A stretch of DNA of 64,000 nt. It comes from Pyrenopolyporus hunteri (lineage: Eukaryota > Ascomycota > Sordariomycetes > Xylariales > Hypoxylaceae). Positions 10,698 through 21,292 of the stretch are shown here, one piece after another; position 1 is the stretch's first letter; each line of letters starts with the position of its first letter. The DNA lies in NCBI GenBank assembly GCA_902806595.1, contig CADCXC010000010.1:1674001-1738000 (forward strand). Direction: 5' to 3'. A model generated the notes under the pieces. That model was given only the letters and a program-made list of their open reading frames with translations, was not told the origin of the DNA and ran no database searches. Position numbers and translations under genes: made by a program.

Positions 10698-11202
10698 CAA
10701 GTACATGCTAAGCGCGTCCCGGATTGGACTAGCGCGGGTTACCCCACACATCGAAGCTGAAAGTCGAAGCAGCGACTTCGAATTTCTCATTCTCTTTTTT
10801 AACCATCCAGAACTCCGAATCTTTGTTGGATCTGGCTCAGCTGATCTGGAAATCTGTATCTTCAAGGCTACGTGCATAACAGCACTCCGCACCTTGGCAA
10901 CGGACGCAATGGTGGCTTAGATGCCCACCTTGTACCTCCAGAGTGTGTCCTTCGCTTCAGCCGGGAATCTGTCGCTCTTTTCAGATCCGCGGTAAATCGC
11001 TGTGCTTACTACTTATTTACCTATCCTCCTCACTATTCATCATCTCTAGTCCTGATGGTTTGGATATAGATTGACATTAAACATCGATAGCATCGATAGC
11101 CCTGATGACTATGGTTTGAACCCTATTTCTCACTTCTACTAACTTTCTATTCTTATCCTTCGCTTCTCTCGCCCGCCTCTGCGTTGGGGCCGTGCGATCG
11201 AG
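10698..11202 (+). other. Upstream region of the GH76 gene
   Basis: About 500 bp of ordinary composition directly after the element. Contains a direct repeat ATCGATAGC at about 11084-11100 and a pyrimidine-rich stretch just before the start codon at 11203. No gene seen. The element end therefore lies roughly 0.5 kb from the start codon, within reach of the promoter. Confidence 0.5.
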
Positions 11203-13143
11203 ATGGCTTTATCACTCATTCATCTCTCGTATCTTGTCGCCACCCTGGCTCTGAGTACCACTGCCCATAGGGTATCAGACCCCGGCGCAGTGGATAAATC
11301 ATCGTTGGTACAAGAATGCCCGATATTCTTTGACGGCGTCAAGAGATGCGATCCCATTGCGCCTAAGAGTTTCTTGCCTGCCGATGTTGTGATCGCCGGG
11401 AAAGATGGTGGCTCTCGTTCGCCCGATCTGAGTGTGTTGGGCAACCTCTTACACGCTATGCATGTCATGCAGACTAAATACTTCGCGCCATGGGTCGGGA
11501 CTTGGCCGGACTCGATCGACTGGACGGCGGCCGTCATGGGAACCCACATCTCCGGTGCCGTACGTAGCCTTTCCGAGGCTTTGGTCCACATCAACGCAGA
11601 CCGGGAAAACGCCGTAGACTTAAAATTGGAGTTCAATTTGGTTGACAGGTACTTCACTCAGATCGCTGCGTATTATTTTGGGCAGGATGCATTTGCGATT
11701 CGTAACGAAGCATACGATGATATTCTTTGGGTGGTACTCGGCTGGCTCGAGTCCATTCAGCTTGTGAACGTCCATAGCGACCTATATTTCAAGTCGAATA
11801 ACCAAGGGGGAATTACCGAGCCTAAGGTGAATGGCCTCCGAGGCATCGCCGACTTTTTCTCGAACCAGCCATACCACGGAAATATATGGATTCCCGCCTT
11901 CGCTCACCGTGCCCGCATATTCTGGGACTTATCAACCAATGGATGGGACACGAAGCTATGTGGCGGCGGCATGGTTTGGAACCCTCGTCTTCTGCCGTAT
12001 AAGAATGCTATCACCAATGAACTATTCATCGCGGCTTCCATATCGATGTATCTATACTTCCCCGGCGACGACAATCCCTCGCCATTCTACAATACTAGAG
12101 GTCCCGCGGCACCCGTCGCTCACGCGCGTAGTGGTCCGAAAGCTGCTAAATATCTGAAGGCCGCTGTAGAGGGCTACAAGTGGCTTGTCACTTCTAACAT
12201 GACTGATAGCCGAGGCCTATACACGGATGGTTTTCATATTAGCGGGTATACCGACACGGGGAATAACAATACGAGGTGCGACGAGCGGAATAATATGGTT
12301 CTGTCATACAACCAGGGCGTCCTCCTCACCGGCCTACGCGGGCTCTGGGAAGCGATCGGTGCTCCATCGTTCCTCTCAGATGGGCACAAGTTGATCCAGA
12401 ATGTAATCAAGGCAAGCGGCTATGACCTTGTTTTAGACACCCCTTTCGACGACCTTTCGACCGTACATTCTGGTCGCCTCCCACGATGGCACGGTTTAGG
12501 CCGAGCAGGGGTGATGGAAGATCCGTGCGATGCAAGCGGGACTTGCAGCCAAGATGGCCAGACTTTCAAGGGCATCTTCTTCCACCACCTCACGACATTC
12601 TGCGCGCCGCTGACCGCGCCCGCTCCCGAAACCGGCACCAATGTCGACGCGCGCGCCTTTAACGCGATCAAGGAATCTCACGATAGGGCCTGTTCCTCCT
12701 ACGGTGGGTGGCTGAAGCATAACGTGAAAGCAGCGCTAGGTACCCGCGACAAGGACGGCAAATTCGGGCAATGGTGGACAGCCGGCTTGCTCACCAGTAA
12801 CTGGGCCGGGTCCTGGCCTACCATGGCGGACGACGGGGTGCCGCACGGAGACGGCGTCGACTACCGTAACTACGGCGTGCCAAACGATACCACCTGGCGG
12901 GCCCAGCCGCCGAAGGACGACGGCAAACCCAAAGTCCACCTCCCGGTCGAGATGCCATTTGCCGATCCAAACCAGGCACAGAAGCCGCTAAGCGGTCCCA
13001 AGGGAAAGGGAAAGCGCTGGGTAGGAAACGCAGACGCAGACGCAAAAGATCCGAATACGCGCGGGCGCGGTAGGACCGTCGAGACCCAAGGCGGGGGTCT
13101 AGCACTGCTCAGGGCCTATTGGAAGATCGCGCACGCACCTTAG
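11203..13143 (+). CDS. Secreted glycoside hydrolase family 76 protein (alpha-1,6-mannanase-like)
   Basis: A single uninterrupted frame of 646 residues. Residues 1 to about 21 form a signal peptide (MALSLIHLSYLVATLALSTT, cleavage near TTA-HR). The core carries GH76 landmarks: an acidic pair in EAYDDILWVVLGWLES (catalytic Asp-Asp position of the family), CGGGMVWNP followed by YKNAITNELFIAAS, GLYTDG and SYNQGVLLTGLRGLWEA. Known: GH76 enzymes cleave alpha-1,6-linked mannose in fungal wall mannan, or act in GPI-protein cross-linking (Dfg5/Dcw1 type). No C-terminal GPI signal is visible and the last 100 residues are Pro/Lys/Gly-rich, so I infer a soluble secreted form. It is longer than the ~450 residue core because of inserts and this tail. 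It sits 0.5 kb from the RIP-degraded element. Confidence 0.83.
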   Translation: MALSLIHLSYLVATLALSTTAHRVSDPGAVDKSSLVQECPIFFDGVKRCDPIAPKSFLPADVVIAGKDGGSRSPDLSVLGNLLHAMHVMQTKYFAPWVGTWPDSIDWTAAVMGTHISGAVRSLSEALVHINADRENAVDLKLEFNLVDRYFTQIAAYYFGQDAFAIRNEAYDDILWVVLGWLESIQLVNVHSDLYFKSNNQGGITEPKVNGLRGIADFFSNQPYHGNIWIPAFAHRARIFWDLSTNGWDTKLCGGGMVWNPRLLPYKNAITNELFIAASISMYLYFPGDDNPSPFYNTRGPAAPVAHARSGPKAAKYLKAAVEGYKWLVTSNMTDSRGLYTDGFHISGYTDTGNNNTRCDERNNMVLSYNQGVLLTGLRGLWEAIGAPSFLSDGHKLIQNVIKASGYDLVLDTPFDDLSTVHSGRLPRWHGLGRAGVMEDPCDASGTCSQDGQTFKGIFFHHLTTFCAPLTAPAPETGTNVDARAFNAIKESHDRACSSYGGWLKHNVKAALGTRDKDGKFGQWWTAGLLTSNWAGSWPTMADDGVPHGDGVDYRNYGVPNDTTWRAQPPKDDGKPKVHLPVEMPFADPNQAQKPLSGPKGKGKRWVGNADADAKDPNTRGRGRTVETQGGGLALLRAYWKIAHAP

Positions 13144-14158
13144 TTGATGAGGTCGTCAGCGCAGTCAGCATCGCTCCCCTTTGGCGGGGTTAGTCAGATA
13201 GAATGCTTGAATAGAGTGCTGGCGTCAGCTTTATTGGCATTGAATGGTGCATGGGGATGAGCTATCTAGCATGGTAAGCGAGTTAGATAGTTTTTTCTAT
13301 CTCGTGCGGCATGTACATATATACCTACCTAGGCATGTATATCATAATGTGGACCTGGAGCGGATGGTTTGCGATGATCATGGCATGGGTAGGCAAAGCA
13401 TATGCTGTTATATAGGGACGATCAGAGAAGAAAGATATACGTTGGTTTAGACGCATACAGTGGTATCTATCATGTTTTGGGCATAGCGAGTAGAAATACA
13501 CGTATGGATTCCAGGTAGCATACGAGACACGCAGTTTAGAATTACGAAGTGGCTTCGAGTCTAACATGGCGCCGTATTTCCCTGACTCGCTTTCCGGCAT
13601 TCCAACCTACTATAGAAGCGGCTATCCTGTTGTCCGCCTCTTTACGATTCAAACGCTGACTCGCCAAAGCGACTTCGTCTAAGGGCACGCAAAGCTCCGG
13701 GCCCTTGCTAACTTACGTGCCGGTACCTCTCATAAGGATATCACCAATCTCCTGCTTTACAAGAACACGTACTGTATTCCAAGGTCTAAGAGGGGGTCCA
13801 TATTCGGCAAAATAACCTAGAACACCAAAAGAACGCGTATCTCAGGGGATTAATGGAGCTGGGGTACTAGAGCCAGCCAGTCCTAAGGTGGGTACCTAGG
13901 TAGGTAGGGAACTCTTCCGAAACCATTCAACGACGTGAAAACCATGATATGACTCCCTTCGCACGTACGCCCCGCCGATGCGCCCGGTTACCTATGTTGA
14001 CAAGTACAAGAGTGTAACAACGCCTCTTCGGCATATAACTCGTCTTTCCGTGACAGGAAGATCGAGCCGATCCATCTAGATAGACTTCTCCTTCTCCTTT
14101 CGGTTCTTCTTCTGCTTCTCCTTTAGTCGCCGGCATGCTGTTGTGGATATCACTCATC
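13144..14158. other. Intergenic spacer between convergent genes
   Basis: About 1 kb between the convergent GH76 and ERD2-like genes. Contains a TACCTAGGTAGGTAGG motif near 13892-13908. No gene, RNA or element recognised. Confidence 0.5.
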
Positions 14159-15481
14159 CTAGTTATCCCGCCACTCGCTGCCGTTGCTGACTCCGTTCGT
14201 ATTCTTATTCTGGTCCGGGCGCGACGGTGTTGGCGCAGCGAGGCCCTCGTCATCGTCGTCATCGTCGTCGTCGAGAGCGCGGGCCAGCTCGTCGGGATCC
14301 CGCATCCTAGCATCGGGGTCGGTAGCCGCGTCGCTGAAGTCGTCGGCACTATGACGCTGGCCTTGCGGCTGCTCGTGCTCGTGGACGCCGTCGTCGGCGC
14401 TGATCGAGATGCCCCTGGAGCCCCACTTGGACCTGCGCTGCTGACCGGCGGCGCCGTTGCGGCCGAGGGCCGGGGCGCTCTCCTCGTCCTCGGCGTCGGC
14501 GGCGGCGGCGAAGCGCTTGTTGCCGAAGATGCGGCTGAGCAGCCAGCCGCGGCGGATGTCGTCGGCGTCGACGATGCCGCCGGCGCGGAGCTTGACGCGC
14601 TGGCGCGAGTAGTACACCCAGAAGAAGTCGACGTACAGGGCCGTCTGGACGACGCCGAAGATGATGGACACGGCGTTGGGCGCCCGGTCGTTGACGTCGA
14701 GCTCCCGCCAGATCCAGTTAAGAATGTAGAAGCCGCGGTACGAGCCCAGCGTCAGCAGGTAGAAGGAGTCGATGACCGTCGGCACGTTGGTCTGTCGCAG
14801 GAGCAGCAGTTGCGGTAGCACGCAGACGGACTCGAGGATCAGGGAGAAGTCGTACATCCACTGGTTCGCGCAAATGTCAGCGGGCTGCACTGAGCGCGCG
14901 GTGATGGGAGTTGTTTAGGAGAAGAGGGAGGGAGAGGGAGAGGGGGGGGGGAGGGGATGCTTGGACTGACCGTATAGAAACCCCAGTGCTTCTCAAATAT
15001 TAACATGGTGAAGGGCGATATGAATAGGGAGCTCATCAAGACGACGGCGCCTAGCTTCCAGGAGATCTCGCGCTCGCGGGTCCGTGGGTACAGCCATCGC
15101 ATAATAGCGATGATGTAAAAGGAGGACAGGATGTAGAAGAGCTTGAAGAAGTAGTTCCAGTTGGACGTCTCCCTAAAGAAATCGGTGTATCTCGTGCAGA
15201 AGACGATCGCGTAGAAGACTTGGGTGATCATAGAGACGCCTGCGGGAGACCTGAGTATTAGCTGACATAAACTCCGAGATGAGGGGTGAGAGCTATCCGT
15301 GCGGACGAGAACTTTACCTTCGGCGCTCCGGTTCCGATGGATCGCGAAGATCAGGATGCATTTCGACAGGAGATGGGAGCAATCTCCCAGTATTCGGAAG
15401 ACCTGACGGCGGGATATGTTTAGTTATCAGCGTCTAGATAGGACGGGGGAAGCTATGGTTACTAACATTCCACGCTGTCAT
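14159..15481 (-). CDS. ERD2-family ER-retention receptor-like protein with long acidic C-terminal tail
   Basis: Four exons on the minus strand: 15481-15467, 15402-15318, 15239-14971, 14884-14159, with introns of 64, 78 and 86 nt, giving 364 residues. The first coding exon is only 15 nt (MTAWN). Seen: VFRILGDCSHLLSKCILI (ERD2 start is FRxxGDxxHL), QVFYAIVFCTRYTDFF, YDFSLILESVCVLPQL, GSYRGFYILNWIWRE and VVQTALYVDFFWVYY, all in the order of the seven-helix KDEL/HDEL receptor. Known: ERD2 proteins cycle between Golgi and ER and return escaped ER residents. Normal members end near residue 215; this one continues for about 145 residues with basic, Gln/Gly and acidic parts including a run of nine Asp, so it may be a paralogue with a different role or cargo. 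A canonical short ERD2 is not in the window. Confidence 0.85.
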
Positions 15482-16644
15482 TTTGATGGAACGATCCGAT
15501 TCGAGCTCTCTTAGCTCCTACTTCTAGCACTGGGTCGAACAGACTATGTTGTAAGTATCCGGCGGCCCTGATTCTGCCTCAGAGCCGCAGAAGCAGCTTG
15601 GGTTAGCTATTGAAATAATAAATCCCGAGGGAGGTTCCCCGGAAAACCTGGAAGGGGAACTGCAAAGAGAGATGTGGTCTTATTATGTGTCCAATAGACT
15701 GTGTTGTATATGTTGTAAGCTGAGTCTAGAAAGATGCGTCGCGGAGTTCGAGCGCTTCGGCGATGACGGTCATTACGTGTATTCTAAAAGCGGGTCCAGG
15801 TCTTACGGGTTACAGCGAGGTAACGGTGATAATGACTTATTGAGGTTTCGTTCGGGACAGGTACAAAGATACAATTTATGCAATTTATTATGTAATGCAC
15901 AAGTGCCGCATAACTGGGATGAGTGATACATAAGTCTCAGAGGTAGGTAGTCAGTGCTGACTCATCACCCCTATAATCATCAGCCACACGAGTCATACCC
16001 CTGAACGCCACAACGTGATATGACCCCTGACTTGATTGTACGGAATCCAGACTCAGAGGCAGCATGTAACATAGGCTAGGTAGGCACCCTTCAACCACAC
16101 TTGAAGTCCACATATATATAGACCTACGGCAATCATTCCCAAGACACGGTTAGAAATAGTCGTAAATCCCTTATATTATAGGAAAGCCTGTCGGGCTGTA
16201 CCCAGGCAGTACCCATGGATGTTTCAGTATAGAGAGAACAATAGAACGCAACTATCCCGATGGATACCATTATTTCCTTGATTTCATTAAACATCGGCCA
16301 TGTCAACACGTCTTCCCCGTAGATCCACCACATCCATAACCACCTTTCATATCACCCTCATAATGAACAATCCCCATAATGAAAAAACGAAGAAAAGAAG
16401 AATAGAGAGGAAGAAGAAACATGTAAAGCCGCTCCCTTTCTATTTCAAGTCCTCTACCCTCTTTTTCCTCTTTTCCCCTTTTTTATTTCTTGACGCCGGC
16501 AATTACTGTGTTCCCTATCCACCCACTCCGTCAACATAAACCACAAATCCCCGGCGGACAAAAGAGGCTAAACAAGGGACAGAGATGCTCCCACAGCCAC
16601 ATCACTCCGAGATTGTGGGCCTCTCGCGCCGAAGTTCACCAGGT
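15482..16644. other. Intergenic spacer
   Basis: About 1.2 kb between the ERD2-like start and the stop of the next minus-strand gene. A pyrimidine-rich stretch near 16430-16490 is present. An open frame at 15672-15926 shows no recognisable content. No RNA or repeat seen. Confidence 0.45.
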
Positions 16645-17643
16645 TCACAGGGAAAACCTTCCCCGGTATCTCGCCGATTCCGGCCTTCTCCTGGGCAGAG
16701 GAGGAGTGCCCGATCGGCTGGAGCAGTAGATTGGGCTGGAATAGCCCGAACCAACGTATTCGGGGCTGGGCCCACGGGTAACTGACGGGGCGCCGTGGCC
16801 GAGTTCCTCTCTGGATGCTTGGCCAGGCGGGTTGTCGGAATCTTCCTCGGAATCTTCATCGGATTCGTCGTCAGATTCGCCGACTTCCTCCTCAGACTCC
16901 TCGGACTCCTCGTAGTCATACTCCTCTTCGGTCGGTTCCCCGACAGGCTCGAGCTCTTCATTCGGAGAGATGCCGAGAGGTAGACTCCAGGTTTCCAGAG
17001 GGTCTGTCATACCCAGGATGCGCCAGAAGCCGGATTCTTCGAGATGGAAGACTCGATAGCCTCCCACCGCAGCATCCACATCAGCCATCTCCACATCTAC
17101 TATCTCCACAGGCTGCACCTCCTCAGGAATATCGTCCCCAAACAAGTCTTCTATGTCCTCGTCAGAAGGGCTCGCAGACAGAATAGTATATTCATCAGCG
17201 AACCGGACTCGCTTGCGAGGAGGGCTTTGGAGTGGCGAAGAGGATTGATTGTGGATGGTCCTCTTCAATATTGTATCGCCGGCTCTAGAGGGGTTGCGTA
17301 AGCTGCTCCTGCTTAGAAGATTAGTCCCACTGCTAGCATCTCCGCTAGCCATAGAGGCACCGGTTCCACCCTGCGGAGACTGCCCGCCGTCCCTGGTGGA
17401 TTCTTGTCCTTCCTGCTCCGCATCCTCATCATCCGACAGGTCGCCAGAGATGCGCAAGGGTAGAGGAGGAAGTTGGACAATTGGAACGGATCGAGACTGG
17501 ATTTCAGCAAGACTATTCCATTGCTGCAAGCTTGTGAATAGCGACTTGTGCTGCGTGAAAGGGAGAGGGCATGTGGCTGGAGGGCCGAAATCAACAAATT
17601 CCTGCCACGCCACCCCAGTTCTGGCCTTCCAGCTCTGTGCCAT
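16645..17643 (-). CDS. Unrecognised acidic protein with an RVRF motif
   Basis: The frame is open from 17763 down to TAA at 16645, but its first ATG is at 17643 (MAQSWKARTGVAWQ), giving 332 residues. The 40 codons before that ATG also read as plausible protein (VWNWLSLRGTG, IPDVAPPTWLEF) and connect in frame, through one TAG at 17766-17764, to the gene upstream. Seen: Ser/Gly-rich middle, a basic RKRVRFADEY segment resembling a PP1-docking RVxF motif, acidic EDIEDLFGDDIPEE, a segment YRVFHLEESGFWRILGM, then a long Glu/Asp/Ser run and a Ser/Pro/Arg tail. No signal peptide or membrane segment; probably nuclear or cytosolic. Not recognised as a known family. The true 5' end is uncertain. Confidence 0.5.
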   Translation of the reverse strand: MAQSWKARTGVAWQEFVDFGPPATCPLPFTQHKSLFTSLQQWNSLAEIQSRSVPIVQLPPLPLRISGDLSDDEDAEQEGQESTRDGGQSPQGGTGASMASGDASSGTNLLSRSSLRNPSRAGDTILKRTIHNQSSSPLQSPPRKRVRFADEYTILSASPSDEDIEDLFGDDIPEEVQPVEIVDVEMADVDAAVGGYRVFHLEESGFWRILGMTDPLETWSLPLGISPNEELEPVGEPTEEEYDYEESEESEEEVGESDDESDEDSEEDSDNPPGQASREELGHGAPSVTRGPSPEYVGSGYSSPIYCSSRSGTPPLPRRRPESARYRGRFSL

Positions 17644-17763
17644 TACAGAGCGGAACTCAAGCCAAGTCGGAGGTGCTACATCAGGTATGCCGCTGTTCGT
17701 AACCTGGTGGTTCCAAAAGTCGACGGCTCCTGTGCCTCGTAACGACAACCAATTCCAGACCGC

Positions 17764-18417
17764 CTAGGCCTCGACTCGGTCACAGTTCTCCAGGTACTTC
17801 ATCACCCTCTCGCGCAGCACAATCTCGAGATTGAGGCAAGTAGGGCATGGTTTGGCGTCAAAGCCGGTGATAAGGCGAGTAGGGATCGCCGACTTTCCCT
17901 GGACCAGCCACGTCCATTTCAATAGGATGGAGTTGATCTCCATGTCGACCTCTTTGATGCCGAACTTCACGTTCTCTTGGTTCTCGAAGTTGCCATCCTT
18001 CTTGATAAAGAACGTGGGTTTGTGGCAGAGGTTACAGAACGGGACGTGCAGTGTCATGAGACGGTGTGAGCGTTCGCTCAATCGAGCCGCCCAGTCGTTG
18101 TGCATGCGATGGCGGACGTCAGCCTTCTCGATATTCTTAGCCTTATTCAGCTTTCTTTGCGAAAAGACTGGTCCGTCATGGTGTTCTGCAGCTGAATAGC
18201 GAACTGTGAAGGTACAATCTTCACAGAGCTGTGAGACTAGGGGAGCAGGTGCGACGGGTGGCCAGACGAGGTTGGGGCAGTGCAGGCGTATCGTGGGGTT
18301 GCTTTCATACGGCTTCCCTTGGTTGAAGTTCCTGGCTATCATGTCCTGGCATGGACGGAAGGCATGCTCGTCGATGATGCCACATCGGGGGCAGCGTAGG
18401 GTTGACAAGAGACACAT
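17764..18417 (-). CDS. Unrecognised zinc-ribbon-like protein with four CxxC motifs
   Basis: The frame reaches up to an ATG at 18477, but I prefer the ATG at 18417 (MCLLSTLRCPRCG), because a good donor (GTAAGT near 18570) and an acceptor-like TAACTAAGATACAG before 18445 suggest a 5' UTR intron that removes the earlier ATG. This gives 217 residues. Seen: four Cys pairs, CPRC, CEDC, CNLC and CPTC, spread over the protein, enough for two zinc sites; a basic central segment (QRKLNKAKNIEKADVRHR) and aromatic stretches. I know fungal proteins of similar flavour but cannot name a family. It ends EA-TAG and the following frame continues open with the next gene, only 120 bp from that gene's first ATG. 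Confidence 0.55.
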   Translation of the reverse strand: MCLLSTLRCPRCGIIDEHAFRPCQDMIARNFNQGKPYESNPTIRLHCPNLVWPPVAPAPLVSQLCEDCTFTVRYSAAEHHDGPVFSQRKLNKAKNIEKADVRHRMHNDWAARLSERSHRLMTLHVPFCNLCHKPTFFIKKDGNFENQENVKFGIKEVDMEINSILLKWTWLVQGKSAIPTRLITGFDAKPCPTCLNLEIVLRERVMKYLENCDRVEA

Positions 18418-21292
18418 GATGGGCTCTTTGAAGCGAAAGCCCACAGATAAAGACTGTATCTTAGTTAATATTCTCATTCTTTCCGATAGATGATAACGGT
18501 TTGCCTTGGAGCTGAGGCATATTATGGGAATAGGAGCATGGGAGTATGGGAACTATGAATATCACTTACGTTAAAGTCGTCAACACGGGTATCTATCAGA
18601 GACTCTTAGGAATGACTAGGTTTCTTCGCTGCAGGAGTGGCCGTAAACAGCGCGGATGCTATGACTGTATTAGGTGAACCAGTTAGCTTAGGTCATTTGA
18701 TGTTCACCCTTCTAACGGATAGTGGGAAGGAAATCCAACGCACAAGGCTGTCAAGGGATTTTTTTGCGTTGAAGTGAAATAGAGCTGAAAAAGGTGAGCA
18801 GCTGATGGGAAGATGGGGTACTTAGATGCCTAGAAAGGAGAAAGGAAAAAGGCGTTGAAATAATAAGAGCGCGGGGGCGGGGGTGGGGTACTGATGAGAA
18901 GAAATGGAAGAGAAATACATACCAGAAGGGCCTAGCGCCGTGTCTTGATGTATATTTTCCTCTGTGGAAAGATGGATAGGTGTAAATGGACGCGTTTACG
19001 CGGTGCTGGGAGGAGATGTTGCGGACGGTCGACTTGACTGACTCGGGAGTGAGGGCTGAGAAGCTTTGAAAATGTAGAACGCACAAGGGCTACAGGTGAA
19101 AATTTCGGATTCTTGGGTGCTAAGTTTGTTGCCAAAGCTACCACGTCGCGTCCTAGCTGCTCGAAGGGATATCGTTAGCTAGAGCCCATCTAAGCCAAGG
19201 CGGCTATGTAATGCGACGTTAACAGATGGGATTACCTTGAACGAGGTCAATTTGTAGTAGCAGATGGAGATGTGGTTACCTAGAACTTGGTTGAACAGGT
19301 GTTGGGGAAGAGGAGATGGTAAGAAGGATAGATTTGTCCAGGAGAGAAGAAATCTAGTAGACACCGGAGAGAAACTTCCACTGAGAAAACCAGTCCCTTC
19401 CTGCCGGCGCACCTTCCTCGATGGAGACAAGCACGCGCATAGAACCAGCGAGAAAGCGGCGAATTCCTGCCCGGTAACGGAAACGCTGGCTTTTGAGTGG
19501 CTGTAGGTTGATAATAGCGGTTGCCCCGTAGTAACGAACGATTTAACGACCATACTCGCACCCACAGCCGCCTGTTCTTTCCGTTAGGAAGGTACCTAGT
19601 TAGGTAGGTACCTACTGTTGCCATACCAATACAGAGCACTTAATGGAAACAAGTTATGGTGTTCTGTTAGGGCTCCTTAGGGACTACCTAGGTACCGTGC
19701 AGCTTGGTATTACTTATGGGGATACCTCAATGGGCTTTCGTAAAATAGTGAAGGTACGTTAACCGTCATGGGTACCTATCATTGCGCTCCTTAGCAATGA
19801 TTCTCACGTCGAGCCGCAAGTAAAAACAAATACGGTCATTCTTGCTGTCAGATACTACGAACATAATATCTACCCCAGGTAATTCCCGATAAACACCCTA
19901 TGAAAGCCCTTGAATCCTCCACTCGATGTTCATCTAGGAATATACTGCTACCTGCAACTGCGCCAACCAGTTAGATACCTGGCCATCTATATAGAACTAT
20001 TACTAATTCAATCTGTCCAAATACACTCCCTCCAACCTAGATGATTTGACCTCGTCTCTTCGGATATGAGTTACCATTTATCTAGAATCAAGTGTTGCCG
20101 ATGGGCGAGGGTTGGGAAGTTGAAGCCAAACTTCGCGGACAGGGGGCATTCGCGGTGAAGCCTTAGCTAAGGCCGCCGGATGTGGTTCAAATCGGGGTTT
20201 GTTTCGGCGTAGAAGCTAGTACCTTCGCGACTACCCCGTATGGATCTCATGGCACGTAAATTGTGCCACTGGCAGGAGCAAATCCGGAGCAGCACCCCCC
20301 TTCCTTCCTTACTCTATCGAAACCCGGTGCTGGGCCCACCAGTTGATTTTGCGTCATCCCCCTAGGCGATGGGCTGGACGGGACTGATGTCATATAAGAG
20401 ATTTGGCCTTATGGATTACTGTATTCGTGATACCACCATATTGTTACATATTACCAATCCAATTACCCCTTAAACGTCTAGATCCGCTTCTGGATCAATA
20501 TGTCGGTTTTCTAGGGACCGAGATCTGGCTTGAGTATTTATAATTCAAGTCAACGGGGGAACCATCGTGGCTGGACTTATCTGACAGCCCTGAAATCTTG
20601 TCGGTAGCTATTATTCTAGCCGTCAGGCCATGGCCGTCATTAGGGATCGTATTTCTCGTCTCCGAATAAGGTAGGTACCTCAGACCTGTCGACGAGTAGA
20701 CTATATTCTCTATGCATAGAGAGATGCCTGCATTAATCCATTTTACCTAACAGGATGAATGCCTAGCTCTCTACCACTGGATTTCATTAGGATAGCTACT
20801 TACCTAATTTACACGTCCAGAAATCTTTTGATTAACAATAGACGATTTTTATCCTCTTGAAGGACTCATTAATGAGACTGGTCATCTTATGAGGTGAAGC
20901 AGCCTTTGTAATTCATTAAGATATAAATCTTATTAAAAATTTAAACATTGATACAAGAGATGCCTAGCCTTTGAGTACGTCGACGTAGTTCCCACTTGTT
21001 GGACTGGGTAGAACTTCTCCTTTACCCCTGACTCAGCCACAGCCTCAGCCACAGCCACTCTCAGCCAGTTCACTCAGGAATACATTAGGTAAGTACCCAA
21101 GTACCTATGTACCCCGATATGGAAAACGACGTCAACTGTGGCGCGCATCGCGACGCGTCTCACAACCTTCCTCGACCTCGAAGATCTGTACGCTCTTCCG
21201 ATAACACGCGGTATCGGACTCGATGCGACTTAAAACGAGATAGAATTTTACCAGAATAAACTAGGCGCTTTTTCTCGATCGTTGAAGATAAA
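18418..21292. other. Long intergenic spacer between divergent genes
   Basis: About 2.9 kb. The left part probably holds the 5' UTR and UTR intron of the CxxC gene. TACCTAGGTACC-like motifs occur at 19589-19614, 19684-19697, near 20670 and at 21087-21107. Frames at 19179-19639 on both strands lack recognisable content. The right ~150 bp should contain the promoter of the gene starting at 21293. No RNA gene seen. Confidence 0.45.

Noticed and set aside
14135..14818. Plus-strand 227-codon frame opposite the ERD2-like gene
   Set aside because: Antisense shadow of the GC-rich exon 4; the minus-strand reading has clear family motifs.
17764..17766. TAG as a 3' splice site joining the CxxC protein with the downstream ORF
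   Set aside because: No GTRNGT donor or CTRAY branch point was found in the upstream exon on this strand; left as an open question instead.
20176..20200. GGTTCAAATC resembling a tRNA B box
   Set aside because: Neighbouring bases do not form a T stem or an acceptor stem, so no cloverleaf is possible.
21186..21204. Sequence TACGCTCTTCCGAT resembling part of an Illumina adapter
   Set aside because: The exact match is only about 13 bases, without the flanking adapter sequence, and lies in ordinary intergenic DNA. A contamination claim needs more; a read-level check would settle it.
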